Shown: piece by piece, positions 9,105-16,629 of the stretch
How positions within the stretch are numbered: the first letter of the stretch is position 1
Layout: every line of letters begins with the position of its first letter
Assembly: GCA_025934895.1 (NCBI GenBank)
Contig: JAICWH010000019.1
Coordinates: forward strand, 1-36,288
DNA: 36,288 bases
Reading direction: 5' to 3'
DNA from: Nocardioidaceae bacterium
Lineage (GTDB): Bacteria > Actinomycetota > Actinomycetes > Propionibacteriales > Nocardioidaceae
Position numbers and translations under genes: made by a program
Notes under the pieces: generated by a model
What the model saw: only the letters and a program-made list of their open reading frames with translations
Database searches by the model: none
What the model was told of the DNA's origin: nothing

Positions 9105-10163
9105 ATGACGACCAACACCACACAGACCACAGGCAGCGCCACGCGCACGGCAGCCGAGCCGGGCGCGACCGGCTCGGAGCCGCGGGTGATGACCTACTCC
9201 GAGGCGATCCGCGAGGCGATCGGCGAGGCGATGACCGCCGACGACCGGGTCTTCATGCTCGGTGAGGACATCGGCGTGTACGGCGGCGCGTTCGGCGTCT
9301 CCGGCGACCTCTACCACCGGTTCGGTCCGGAGAGGATTCGGGACACCCCCATCTCGGAGCTCGGCATCGTCGGCGCCGCGGTGGGTGCGGCACTGGCCGG
9401 CATGCGGCCCATCGTGGAGATCCAGTTCTCGGACTTCACCTGTCAGGCGATGGACCAGATCGTCAACCAGGCCGCGAAGATCCACTTCATGCTCGGCGGC
9501 GCGGCGCAGGTGCCGCTGGTGCTGCGCGCGCCCCTGGGCTCCGGCACCGGGGCAGCGGCCCAGCACTCACAGAGCCTCGAGGCCTGGTTCGCACACGTCC
9601 CCGGCCTCAAGGTCGTGATGCCCAGCTGCGCCGAGGAGGTCAAAGGTCTGCTGCTGGCGGCCATCGACGACCCGAACCCGGTGGTCTTCCTCGAGCACAA
9701 GCTGCTCTACCGCACCAGCGGTCCGGTGCCCGCGGGCAGCGAGCGGATCCCGCTGGGCTCGACCGCGGTCCGCCGCACCGGGCGGGACCTCACGATCGTC
9801 GCCACCGGCATCATGGTCTCCCGATGCCTCGAGGCGGCCGAGACCCTCGCGCACGAGGGCATCGACGTCTCCGTGGTGGACCCGCGCACCCTCACCCCCC
9901 TGGACGCGCGGCCCATCCTGGACGACGTCTCCCGCACCGGTCGCGCGCTGCTGGTGCAGGAGGCTCCCGGCCATGTCGGATACATGGCCGAGATCGCGTC
10001 CCGGATCGTCGAGTCGCCCGCGATCTTCCGGCTCCTCGCCCCGATCCGCCGGCTGTCCGGGCTCGACGCGCCGATCCCCTACGCACCGCAGCTCGAGACC
10101 GCATCCGTCCCCCAGGTCGACTCGATCCTCGAGGCCGCCCGCACCATGCTCAAGGAGTCCTGA
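9105..10163 (+). CDS. acoB: TPP-dependent dehydrogenase E1 beta subunit, acetoin dehydrogenase (AcoB) type
   Basis: Beta subunit of the E1 component, 352 residues. The transketolase-like pyrimidine-binding domain opens with [15 protein letters not shown], then [17 protein letters not shown] and the conserved [20 protein letters not shown]-terminal transketolase domain follows ([25 protein letters not shown]). The first 25 residues are a Thr/Ala-rich extension not usual for the family, so an internal start such as the ATG of MTYSEA (9189) is possible. AAGGAG precedes the annotated ATG by seven bases. It begins 11 bases after acoA, and its stop shares one base with the E2 start, so the three genes form an operon. 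Confidence 0.9.
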   Translation: MTTNTTQTTGSATRTAAEPGATGSEPRVMTYSEAIREAIGEAMTADDRVFMLGEDIGVYGGAFGVSGDLYHRFGPERIRDTPISELGIVGAAVGAALAGMRPIVEIQFSDFTCQAMDQIVNQAAKIHFMLGGAAQVPLVLRAPLGSGTGAAAQHSQSLEAWFAHVPGLKVVMPSCAEEVKGLLLAAIDDPNPVVFLEHKLLYRTSGPVPAGSERIPLGSTAVRRTGRDLTIVATGIMVSRCLEAAETLAHEGIDVSVVDPRTLTPLDARPILDDVSRTGRALLVQEAPGHVGYMAEIASRIVESPAIFRLLAPIRRLSGLDAPIPYAPQLETASVPQVDSILEAARTMLKES

Positions 10164-11536
10164 TGGCCCGCATCCCCATCATCATGCCCAAGATGTCGAT
10201 GACGATGACCGAGGGCGAGGTCGCCACCTGGCTGGTCAAGGTCGGGGACCAGATCAACGAAGGCGACGTGATCGCCGAGGTGATGACCGACAAGGTCGAC
10301 ATGGAGGTCGAGAGCACCCACTCCGGAACCCTCGTGGAGATCACCGTCGAGGACGGCATGGTCGCGGTCGGCGACCCGATCGGCTATCTCGAGGGCGAGG
10401 AGAGCGGCTTCGGCGACCTGCTCGGCGGCGGTGACGAGAAGCCCGCCGAGGACCTCGCTCCTGAGCCCGCCGCCGGCCAGGCGGCCGACACCGACGCGAC
10501 CCCCGACGTCGGCGGTGACGTCCCGGCCGACCCGCCCGTCCCTGGGTCGAGCGGTGCGCCGGCACCGATGCGTGCACCCGACAGTGAGCCGGACTCCCAG
10601 CAGCCGGCCCAGCAGCCAACCCAGCAGCCGACCCAGCAGCCGACCGCCCACCCGGTCGCGGCAGTGCCTCGGGCCCGCGGCCTCGCCCGCGAACGCGGAC
10701 TCGACCTGGCGCAGGTGCGCGGCAGCGGACCCGACGGCCTGGTGACGGTCTCCGACGTGGAGGCGGCCGCCGGTCCGTCGACCGCGCCACCGTCGCGCCC
10801 GCTGAGCCCGCCGCCGGCGGAGCCGACCAGACAGCCGGTCACCTCGACCACAGGCACGGCTGCCACCCGCACCGCGGACGTCGCGACCGCCTCCGCCACC
10901 AAGCGCAAGCCGACGCGGGACCGAGCGTCCCTGATCCGTGCTGCGGTAGCCCGCAAGATGGTGGAGAGCGCCTCGGTGCCCCAGTTCACCGTCTGGCGCG
11001 ACATCGTGCTCGACGAGGCGAACGGCCGACGCCAGGGCCTGTCGTGGACGACGGTCCTGCTCCGGGCCTACGCCGCCGCCATGCGGGACGTGCCCGAGCT
11101 GCTCTGCCGGTGGGAGGACGGCACCGCGACACCCAGCGGACCCCCGTCGGTGGCTCTGGCGGTGGCGACCCCCGGCGGGCTGATGGTGCCGGTGTTCCCC
11201 GAGCCGGACAGGGCTGCTCCTCGCGAGCTGGACGCCGAGGTGAAGAGCGTGGTCGCCGCCGTGCAGAAGGGTCGACTCGACCCGGCGTACCTCGGTGTGG
11301 CCAACGGCTCGCTGTCGAACCTCGGCGGGCTAGGCGTCGACCGCTTCCAGGCACTGGTGACTCCACCGCAGGCAAGCGTGCTCGCCCTGGGCTCGATCAA
11401 GCAGCGGCCGGTGGCAGTGCCCGGCGGGCTCGGCGTCGCGCTGACCGTCACCGCCGGCGTCACCATCGACCACCGGGTCGCCGACGGCGCCCACGCAGCC
11501 ACCCTGCTCGAGCGGTTCGCGGCACACATCGGCTGA
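10163..11536 (+). CDS. acoC: dihydrolipoamide acyltransferase E2, AcoC type
   Basis: E2 core of the complex, 457 residues, moving the acyl unit from lipoamide to CoA. An N-terminal lipoyl domain (residues 1-80) carries the modified Lys in MTDKVDMEVES (about residue 43). A long Pro/Gln/Thr linker follows, then a peripheral-subunit-binding domain (PRARGLARERGLDLAQVRGS, about residues 167-205). After a second linker comes the catalytic domain ending VTIDHRVADGAHAATL, with the active-site His and Asp near residue 435. The start overlaps the acoB stop (TGATG). There is no E3 (dihydrolipoamide dehydrogenase) gene in the window, so the complex must borrow the cell's general E3. The lipoate-ligase-family gene at 7073 is its likely modifying enzyme. 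Confidence 0.9.
   Translation: MARIPIIMPKMSMTMTEGEVATWLVKVGDQINEGDVIAEVMTDKVDMEVESTHSGTLVEITVEDGMVAVGDPIGYLEGEESGFGDLLGGGDEKPAEDLAPEPAAGQAADTDATPDVGGDVPADPPVPGSSGAPAPMRAPDSEPDSQQPAQQPTQQPTQQPTAHPVAAVPRARGLARERGLDLAQVRGSGPDGLVTVSDVEAAAGPSTAPPSRPLSPPPAEPTRQPVTSTTGTAATRTADVATASATKRKPTRDRASLIRAAVARKMVESASVPQFTVWRDIVLDEANGRRQGLSWTTVLLRAYAAAMRDVPELLCRWEDGTATPSGPPSVALAVATPGGLMVPVFPEPDRAAPRELDAEVKSVVAAVQKGRLDPAYLGVANGSLSNLGGLGVDRFQALVTPPQASVLALGSIKQRPVAVPGGLGVALTVTAGVTIDHRVADGAHAATLLERFAAHIG
10598..10645 (+). repeat. four 12-bp tandem repeats in the acoC linker
   Basis: The unit CAGCAGCCGACC, with small variants in the first two copies, is repeated four times in frame. It encodes QQPA followed by three QQPT in the flexible linker between lipoyl and subunit-binding domains. 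Copy number may vary between strains. Confidence 0.85.
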
Positions 11537-11554
11537 GCGGATGGCGTGCAGCCC

Positions 11555-11584
11555 TTGACGTGAGCGTCGTCACAACCCTAGGCT
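11555..11584 (+). promoter_or_regulatory. sigma70-type promoter of the SorC-family regulator gene
   Basis: TTGACG (11555-11560), 18 bases, then TAGGCT (11579-11584). It lies between the acoC stop and the regulator start, so the regulator-PTS genes have a promoter of their own. The inverted repeat at 11596-11612 begins at the expected transcription start. Confidence 0.6.
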
Positions 11585-11595
11585 AAGGAACAAAT

Positions 11596-11612
11596 GTGAT
11601 TCAACTCATCAC
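11596..11612. promoter_or_regulatory. inverted repeat, candidate autoregulatory operator
   Basis: GTGAT (11596-11600), seven bases, ATCAC (11608-11612). The dyad falls just after the -10 element and before the GGAGG ribosome-binding site (11613-11617) of the SorC-family gene, a typical place for autorepression. Confidence 0.4.
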
Positions 11613-11622
11613 GGAGGTGAGA

Positions 11623-12621
11623 ATGCCGCCTACGCGTGACCCGAGCGTCCTGCTGGCGGCGGCCCGGCTGTACTACGTGGAGAACCGCTCGCAGGCCGAG
11701 ATCGCGACCGAGCTGGGGACGAGCCGTTCCAACGTGTCGCGGATGCTCACCGAGGCCCAACGACAGGGCATCGTCGAGATCAGGATCGTCGACCCGTCGG
11801 GACGTTCCCAGGAGCTCGAGCGCGAGCTGCAGACGATGTTCGGCCTCGCCGACGTCCGCGTGGCACGCCGCGGACGCGGCTCCTCGGCCAAGGTGGAGGC
11901 CCAGGTCGGGGCCCAGGCCGCGCAGCTGTTGCTGGACGAGCTCGAGGACTCGATGACGGTGGCTCTGTCCTGGGGCTACGCACTGCAGTCGATGGTCTAC
12001 TCCGCGACCGCGAACCGGGACTACGCCGTCACCCTGGTCCAGCTGGTGGGTGGGCTCTCCTCGGTGACCAACGAGATCAGTGGGGCCGAGCTCGTCCGCG
12101 AGCTGGCTGTCCGACTGGGGGCCTCGTACCGGCTGCTGCACGCGCCGGCCGCACTCGGTGCCTCGGCGGTCGCCGAGGCCCTCAAGGCCGAGCCGTCGAT
12201 CGCCTCCGCACTGGCCGACGCCCGGCACGCGGACATGGCGTTCGTGGGGATCGGGACGCCGACGCACGGGTCGTCGGCGGCGGTGCTGTCCTCGTTGAAC
12301 CTCTCACCCGAGGAGGAGGAGGCCTTCTGGGCCGCCGAACCGGCCGGGGACGTGGCCGCCCGCTACTACACCGCCGCGGGATCACCGGTCCACGGAGCCG
12401 TCGAGGACCGCATCGTCGCGGTCACCCTCGAGGACCTCGCGAAGATCCCCAACGTCGTCGGTGTCGCCTATGGCCGGGCCAAGACCCGTGGGGTGCTCGG
12501 CGCACTGCGTGGGCATCTCATCGACTCGCTGGTCTGCGACGAGACACTGGCCCGCAGCCTGGTCAGTGAAGGTCGCGCCCTCGTCGCTGCAGCACAACCA
12601 CTGAAGGGAACCGGAACATGA
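11623..12621 (+). CDS. SorC/DeoR-type sugar-binding transcriptional regulator
   Basis: Predicted regulator of 332 residues that responds to a phosphorylated sugar or polyol. The N-terminal helix-turn-helix is clear (LYYVENRSQAEIATELGTSR, then SNVSRMLTEAQRQGIVEI). The remainder is the SorC-type sugar-binding domain with LSWGYALQSM, VQLVGGLSS, FVGIGTP and the C-terminal VAYGRAKTRGVLGALRG. The start at ATG 11623 has GGAGG five bases upstream; the GTG at 11596 is in frame but lies in the operator-like dyad. Its 3' end overlaps gutM by four bases (ATGA). Family members include sorbitol, sorbose, erythritol (EryD) and deoxyribose regulators, which fits control of the adjacent polyol-type PTS. The true effector is unknown. 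Confidence 0.88.
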   Translation: MPPTRDPSVLLAAARLYYVENRSQAEIATELGTSRSNVSRMLTEAQRQGIVEIRIVDPSGRSQELERELQTMFGLADVRVARRGRGSSAKVEAQVGAQAAQLLLDELEDSMTVALSWGYALQSMVYSATANRDYAVTLVQLVGGLSSVTNEISGAELVRELAVRLGASYRLLHAPAALGASAVAEALKAEPSIASALADARHADMAFVGIGTPTHGSSAAVLSSLNLSPEEEEAFWAAEPAGDVAARYYTAAGSPVHGAVEDRIVAVTLEDLAKIPNVVGVAYGRAKTRGVLGALRGHLIDSLVCDETLARSLVSEGRALVAAAQPLKGTGT

Positions 12622-12998
12622 GCAGCTTCCTGCTGATCGTCGCCGTCGTCGCCGGATGGATGGTGCAGATGTACCTCACCTTCCGGCAGAGCATGGCCTT
12701 CAACAAGGAGGTGGCATCGATGCGCCATCGGGGCACCGTCTCGGTCGGTGTCGCCGGCAAGCGCTACCGAGGGGGTCGGGCGTTCGTGGCGGTCGCCATC
12801 GACGACCGTGGCGTCGTCCGGGATGCACTGACCCTCACGGGGTTCACCACCTTCAGCCGCGCCAAGCCGCTGGTGGGGCTGCTCGACGTCGCGACCCGGC
12901 GGATCCTCGCCGACCAGCCGCTTCCCGGCCTCAACCGACAACAGCAGGAGGCGGCCCGCCAGGCGGTCGACCTCGCCAAGACTCGCGTGCCGGTGTGA
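12618..12998 (+). CDS. gutM: GutM-type glucitol operon activator protein
   Basis: Small protein of 126 residues with one N-terminal hydrophobic helix (FLLIVAVVAGWMVQMYLTF) and a soluble remainder. The MAFNKEVASMRHRGTVSVG and RGGRAFVAVAIDDRGVVRDAL blocks match the GutM family (PF06923), known in E. coli as an activator of the glucitol operon. The start ATG overlaps the regulator stop by four bases, so the two are translationally coupled. A 154-base gap follows before the PTS genes. The membrane helix makes direct DNA binding doubtful, and how GutM proteins act is not settled. Confidence 0.8.
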   Translation: MSSFLLIVAVVAGWMVQMYLTFRQSMAFNKEVASMRHRGTVSVGVAGKRYRGGRAFVAVAIDDRGVVRDALTLTGFTTFSRAKPLVGLLDVATRRILADQPLPGLNRQQQEAARQAVDLAKTRVPV

Positions 12999-13015
12999 CT
13001 CAGCATCGCTGACCG

Positions 13016-13072
13016 CAGGACGCGGAGAGGAACAGAGCGCCGGCACGGGATGGAGCCCGGGCCGACGTCCTG
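13016..13072 (+). other. leader region between gutM and srlA with a possible hairpin
   Basis: CAGGACG (13016-13022) can pair with CGTCCTG (13066-13072), enclosing a smaller CGGG/CCCG hairpin. This lies in the 154-base gap before srlA. It may be an mRNA stability or attenuation element, but seven base pairs can occur by chance. No good promoter is visible in the gap. Confidence 0.25.
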
Positions 13073-13152
13073 AGATCAACCGAGAGCACCTTCCATCCAT
13101 CATCGGTGAAACCAACACAAGACACCGGTGGTTCGCTCGATTAGGAGTCATT

Positions 13153-13776
13153 ATGTCACTGTCCCTGGCGTTGTCGGGCATCACGCTCGCCGCCACCCCA
13201 ACCGTGCAGAAGCCACACGGCTTGTTCGGCGCTCTCGCCACGGCAGCCCAGTGGTTCATCGGCCTGTTCAACGAAGGCGGCACCGTCTTCGTGGGCCTGC
13301 TCACCGGCATCATTCCCACCCTGGTGGTGCTGCTGACCTTCGTGAACGCACTGATCCGGCTGATCGGGCCGGAGCGGATCGAACACCTCGGTGAGGTCGC
13401 CGCCCGCCCCGGGCTGGTCTACTACCCGATCCGCTACCTGGTGCTGCCGGTTCTCTCGGTGTTCTTCCTGACCAACCCGATGGCCTACACCATGGGACGC
13501 TTCCTGCCCGAGAAGTACAAGCCGGCGTTCTACGACTCCGCGGTGAGCTTCGTGCACGCGATCACCGGCCTGTTCCCGCACGCCAACGCCGGTGAGCTGT
13601 TCGTCTACCTGGGCATCGCCGCCGGCATCACCACCCTCGGTGGTCAGATCGGCGACCTGGCGATCCGCTACCTGCTGGTCGGGATGGTCGTCATCCTGAT
13701 CCGCGGCATCCTCACCGAGTTCATCACCGTCCGGATGATGGCGCGTCGTACCGCCAACGAGGAGGCAGCAGCATGA
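13153..13776 (+). CDS. srlA: PTS glucitol/sorbitol-family permease, IIC2 component
   Basis: Membrane component of a Gut-family phosphotransferase system, which imports a polyol and phosphorylates it during entry. It has 207 residues with several hydrophobic helices. Family signatures are [47 protein letters not shown] and [22 protein letters not shown] (13143-13147) lies five bases before the ATG. The stop overlaps the next gene by four bases (ATGA). Gut-family members are known for D-glucitol, but related systems take other polyols, and the specificity here cannot be read from the sequence. Confidence 0.92.
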   Translation: MSLSLALSGITLAATPTVQKPHGLFGALATAAQWFIGLFNEGGTVFVGLLTGIIPTLVVLLTFVNALIRLIGPERIEHLGEVAARPGLVYYPIRYLVLPVLSVFFLTNPMAYTMGRFLPEKYKPAFYDSAVSFVHAITGLFPHANAGELFVYLGIAAGITTLGGQIGDLAIRYLLVGMVVILIRGILTEFITVRMMARRTANEEAAA

Positions 13777-14360
13777 GCGCCACCACGGACACCCGCGCCG
13801 GCGGCGCCATGGGTGGCCTGAACAACCTGATCGTCACGATCGGCAGGAGCGTCGGCGGCGTGGTCGGCGTGCTCTACCAGTCCGGCCGGGACACGATCGA
13901 CACCATCATCCGCAACATCCTGCCGTTCATGGCCTTCATCGCCATGCTGATCGGCATCATCAACAAGACCGGTCTCGGCGACGCGCTCGCCCACCTGGTT
14001 GCGCCACTGGCCGGGAGCCTGGTCGGGTTGCTCGCGATCAGCATCTTCTGCAGCATCCCGATCCTGTCCCCGATCCTCGGCCCTGGCGCCGTGATCGCGC
14101 AGGTCGTCGGCGTCCTGCTCGGCACCCGCATCGGCCACGGTGACATCCCACCGCAGTACGCGCTGCCGGCGCTGTTCGCGATCGACTCGCAGGTCGGTTG
14201 CGACTTCATTCCGGTGGGCCTGGCGCTGGGTGAGGCGGAGCCGCACACGGTGGAGATCGGCGTACCCGCCGTCCTCACCTCCCGGCTGATCACCGGACCA
14301 CTGTCGGTGGTGATCGCGTACTTCGCCAGCTTCGGCATGTACAGCGGCCTGCACAAGTAG
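13773..14360 (+). CDS. srlE: PTS glucitol-family permease, membrane (C-terminal SrlE) half as a separate protein
   Basis: A protein of 195 residues corresponding to the C-terminal membrane half of E. coli SrlE (IIBC). Signatures are [60 protein letters not shown] and [20 protein letters not shown]. In E. coli this half is fused behind the IIB domain. Here it is its own gene and comes before the IIB gene, so the protein is split and the halves are swapped. It starts inside the srlA stop codon. The D-F-I-P-V-G segment is a conserved part of the translocation domain. Confidence 0.9.
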   Translation: MSATTDTRAGGAMGGLNNLIVTIGRSVGGVVGVLYQSGRDTIDTIIRNILPFMAFIAMLIGIINKTGLGDALAHLVAPLAGSLVGLLAISIFCSIPILSPILGPGAVIAQVVGVLLGTRIGHGDIPPQYALPALFAIDSQVGCDFIPVGLALGEAEPHTVEIGVPAVLTSRLITGPLSVVIAYFASFGMYSGLHK

Positions 14361-14400
14361 CACCATCCGAACCGAACACCACTACAACTGGAGGCACGAC

Positions 14401-14772
14401 ATGTCTGACTACAAGTCCGTGAAGGTGAACCAGGGCCGGGGCGGCTGGGGCGGCCCCCTGACCGTCACCCCCACCGACGCCAAGCCGCTGATCTACTCGG
14501 TGACCGGAGGAGGGATCCACCCGGTGGCGGCCAAGATCGCCGAGCTCACCGGCGGAGAGGCGTTCGACGGGTTCAAGAGCTCCGCACCCTTCGACAAGAT
14601 CGCCGTGGCCGTCATCGACTGCGGCGGCACGGCCCGGGTCGGGGTGTACCCGATGAAGAAGGTGCTGACCGTGGACGTGCACGCCACCTCACCGGCCGGG
14701 CCTCTCGCCCAGTTCATCACCGAGGAGCTGTTCGTGTCGGGCGTCAAGCCGGACGACGTGGAGCCCGCATGA
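14401..14772 (+). CDS. srlE: PTS glucitol-family IIB component (N-terminal SrlE half) as a separate protein
   Basis: Soluble IIB domain of 123 residues. It carries the phosphate from IIA to the substrate through a phosphocysteine, expected to be Cys74 in VAVIDCGGTARVGVYPMKK. Other family landmarks are GRGGWGGPL, IDCGG and PAGPLAQFITEELFVSGVK. It aligns with the first third of E. coli SrlE, the rest of which is the preceding gene. GGAGG lies nine bases upstream of the ATG. The stop overlaps srlB by four bases. With srlA, srlB and the membrane half it completes an enzyme II; EI and HPr must be encoded elsewhere. Confidence 0.92.
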   Translation: MSDYKSVKVNQGRGGWGGPLTVTPTDAKPLIYSVTGGGIHPVAAKIAELTGGEAFDGFKSSAPFDKIAVAVIDCGGTARVGVYPMKKVLTVDVHATSPAGPLAQFITEELFVSGVKPDDVEPA

Positions 14773-15182
14773 GCGAGACCACCGCTCCACCTCGGATCGT
14801 CTACGAGTCCACCGTGACAGCGGTCGGCGACCAGGTCCAGGCATTCCTCGGCCACGGGATGCTGATCTTGTTCGCAGACGACTCCCCGGCCGAGCTGCAT
14901 GACATGTCGGTGCGGCACACCGCCACCGTCGCCGAGGAGGGACCACAGACGGGCGACACCATCGTCCTCGGGCAGCACAGCATGGAGGTGCTCGCGGTGG
15001 GACCGGTGGTGGGGGACAACCTGCTCAACCTCGGTCACATCGACATCAAGGCCAACGGCGAGACCGCGGCCAAGCTGCCCGGCGACGCCAACGTCGCCAA
15101 GCAGGACCTACCGCTCCCCACTCCCGGCGATGCCTTCCGCATCATCCGGGGCAACCGATCCACCACGGAGGAACCCAGATGA
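14769..15182 (+). CDS. srlB: PTS glucitol-family IIA component
   Basis: Soluble IIA protein of 137 residues that accepts phosphate from HPr. Family features are YESTVTAVG, MLILFADDSPAELHDMSVRH and GQHSMEVLAVGPVVGDNLLN, then LGHIDIKANG. The His in SVRHT (residue 50) aligns best with the phosphorylated His near residue 43 of E. coli SrlB; His in GQHSM is the alternative. The protein overlaps both neighbours by four bases. The final 25 residues are a hydrophilic tail rich in Arg, Pro and Thr. Confidence 0.9.
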   Translation: MSETTAPPRIVYESTVTAVGDQVQAFLGHGMLILFADDSPAELHDMSVRHTATVAEEGPQTGDTIVLGQHSMEVLAVGPVVGDNLLNLGHIDIKANGETAAKLPGDANVAKQDLPLPTPGDAFRIIRGNRSTTEEPR

Positions 15183-16504
15183 GCTACCGAGACAGAATGC
15201 AGGCCCGCGAGGCCGAGCTGGGGCGACCGCTCCGGGTCGGGCTCGTCGGCGCCGGCCAGATGGGGCGTGGCCTCGCCGCCCAGCTGCTGCGGGTGCCCGG
15301 CGTCACCCTCTCCGCCGTCCTCGACGTGCAGCGGGAGCGGGCCGAGGAGGCGCTGACCCAGTCCGGTCTCACGGTCTCGGGCGCGGAGACCACCGACAAG
15401 GCCGTGCTCGCGATCGAGAACGGCGAGTCGGTGGCACTCGGTGGCATCGACGAGCTCGGCGCTCTGCCGCTCGACGTGGTCGTCGAGGCCACCGGCGTCC
15501 CCGACGTCGGAGCCCGGGTGGCTCTCGAGTCGCTGCTCGGGGGCATCGGGATCGCGACCCTGACCGTCGAGTCCGACGTCACGATCGGCCGGCTGATGGC
15601 GGAGGCCGCCACCAAGGCCGGCGCCATCTACTCGGTGTGCCGGGGCGACGAGCCGGTGGAGACCAAGATCCTGGTCGACTACGCCCGGGACCTGTCCTTC
15701 GACGTGGTCTGCGCCGGCAAGGGGAAGAACAACCCCCTCGACATCTATGCGACCCCGCAGTCGCTGGCTTCCCGCGCCGACGACAAGCAGATGAACCCCA
15801 AGATGCTGTGCAGCTTCGTGGACGGCTCCAAGGCGATGATCGAGATGGCTGCCCTGGCCAACACCACCGGTCTGGGGGTCAGCACCCGTGGCATGCACGG
15901 CCCGCCCTCAACGGTGCCCACCCTGCACCAGACGTTCGCGTTGAAGGAGGACGGGGGGGTGCTGGACAAGGCCGGCGTGGTGGACTACTGCACCGGGCCC
16001 GTGGCACCGGGGGTGTTCGTCGTGGTCCGTGCGGAGGACCCCTACGTCAACCACGAGATGAGCTACCTGCAGATGGGTGACGGGCCCTACTTCACGCTGT
16101 ACCGGCCCTACCACCTCGCCAGCATCGAAGCACCTCTGACGGTCTTCGAGATGGCGCTGGACCACCGGGCCAGCCTGACCGCCGAGCACTGGACCGCCGA
16201 GGTCGGTGCGGTGTCGAAGCGGCCCCTGAAGGCCGGCGAGAAGATCGACGGCATCGGGGGGTCCACGGTGCGGGGTCTCATCGATGACGCCGGCGACTTC
16301 GCACGCGACCGGGCGGTGCCGCTCGGGGTGCTCGCCGGTGCGAGGCTGACCCGTGACGTGCCGGTCGACCACCTGCTCACCCACGACGACGTCGAGCTCG
16401 ACGAGACGTCGCTGATCGTGAGGCTGCGGCACCTGCAGGAGCAGGACGTCGAGGGGTCCGGCACCAGCCTCGGCGAGCTGAGGGCGCTCCTCGCGTCCGG
16501 CTGA
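15179..16504 (+). CDS. DXR-like (DRL / DXR-II, COG4091-type) NAD(P)-dependent oxidoreductase with SAF-type C-terminus
   Basis: A protein of 441 residues, often auto-annotated as homoserine dehydrogenase. The Rossmann motif is GLVGAGQMGRGLAAQ (Gly24, 26, 29). The central domain has VVEATGVPDVGA, GKGKNNPLDIYATPQ (about 180-194), FVDGSKAMIEMAALANTTG and RGMHGPPST. Then come GVVDYCTGPVAPGVFVVV and GDGPYFTLYRPYHLASIEAP. A SAF-like segment, VSKRPLKAGEKIDGIGG, is near the C-terminus. From memory these match Brucella abortus DRL, which converts 1-deoxyxylulose 5-phosphate to MEP in place of DXR. Not every family member need have that activity. It is the last gene of the PTS operon (four-base overlap with srlB), so its substrate is probably the imported phosphorylated polyol. 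Confidence 0.8.
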   Translation: MSYRDRMQAREAELGRPLRVGLVGAGQMGRGLAAQLLRVPGVTLSAVLDVQRERAEEALTQSGLTVSGAETTDKAVLAIENGESVALGGIDELGALPLDVVVEATGVPDVGARVALESLLGGIGIATLTVESDVTIGRLMAEAATKAGAIYSVCRGDEPVETKILVDYARDLSFDVVCAGKGKNNPLDIYATPQSLASRADDKQMNPKMLCSFVDGSKAMIEMAALANTTGLGVSTRGMHGPPSTVPTLHQTFALKEDGGVLDKAGVVDYCTGPVAPGVFVVVRAEDPYVNHEMSYLQMGDGPYFTLYRPYHLASIEAPLTVFEMALDHRASLTAEHWTAEVGAVSKRPLKAGEKIDGIGGSTVRGLIDDAGDFARDRAVPLGVLAGARLTRDVPVDHLLTHDDVELDETSLIVRLRHLQEQDVEGSGTSLGELRALLASG

Positions 16505-16505
16505 G

Positions 16506-16520
16506 GCGGGCGGCACCCGC
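16506..16520 (+). terminator. short hairpin after the DRL gene
   Basis: GCGGG-CGGCA-CCCGC immediately after the DRL stop codon forms a five-base-pair stem. It is a weak terminator candidate at the end of the PTS operon and lacks a T-run. Confidence 0.3.
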
Positions 16521-16595
16521 ACTGCTGCGGCTCATCATTCGCGCGTGGGCTGAGATCCCGAACATCCCGGGCCGATCTGCCGACCCCTGGACACC

Positions 16596-16623
16596 GTGAC
16601 GCTCGCGGCCAGGACGTTAGGGT
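16596..16623 (+). promoter_or_regulatory. leaderless-type promoter of ispD
   Basis: GTGACG (16596-16601), 16 bases, then TAGGGT (16618-16623), which ends six bases before the GTG start of ispD. The spacer TCGTGC has no Shine-Dalgarno. This suggests ispD is transcribed separately from the PTS operon. Confidence 0.55.
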
Positions 16624-16629
16624 TCGTGC

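Noticed and set aside
10598-10645. Mobile or regulatory minisatellite
   Set aside because: The 12-base repeats are in frame and encode the Pro/Gln linker of the E2 protein, a common feature of such linkers.
8119-11536. Pyruvate or branched-chain 2-oxoacid dehydrogenase
   Set aside because: The alpha subunit signatures ([23 protein letters not shown]) are of the acetoin dehydrogenase group; 2-oxoacid E1 enzymes differ in these segments. It cannot be fully excluded without alignment.
11623-15182. Simple sorbitol utilisation operon
   Set aside because: No sorbitol-6-phosphate dehydrogenase (SrlD-type SDR) or fructose-phosphate gene is present. The only oxidoreductase is the DRL protein, so plain sorbitol is less likely, though not ruled out.
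15179-16504. Homoserine dehydrogenase
   Set aside because: Only the Rossmann start is shared. The central blocks and SAF-like end match the COG4091/DRL family, and the gene is in a PTS operon, not with threonine or lysine genes.
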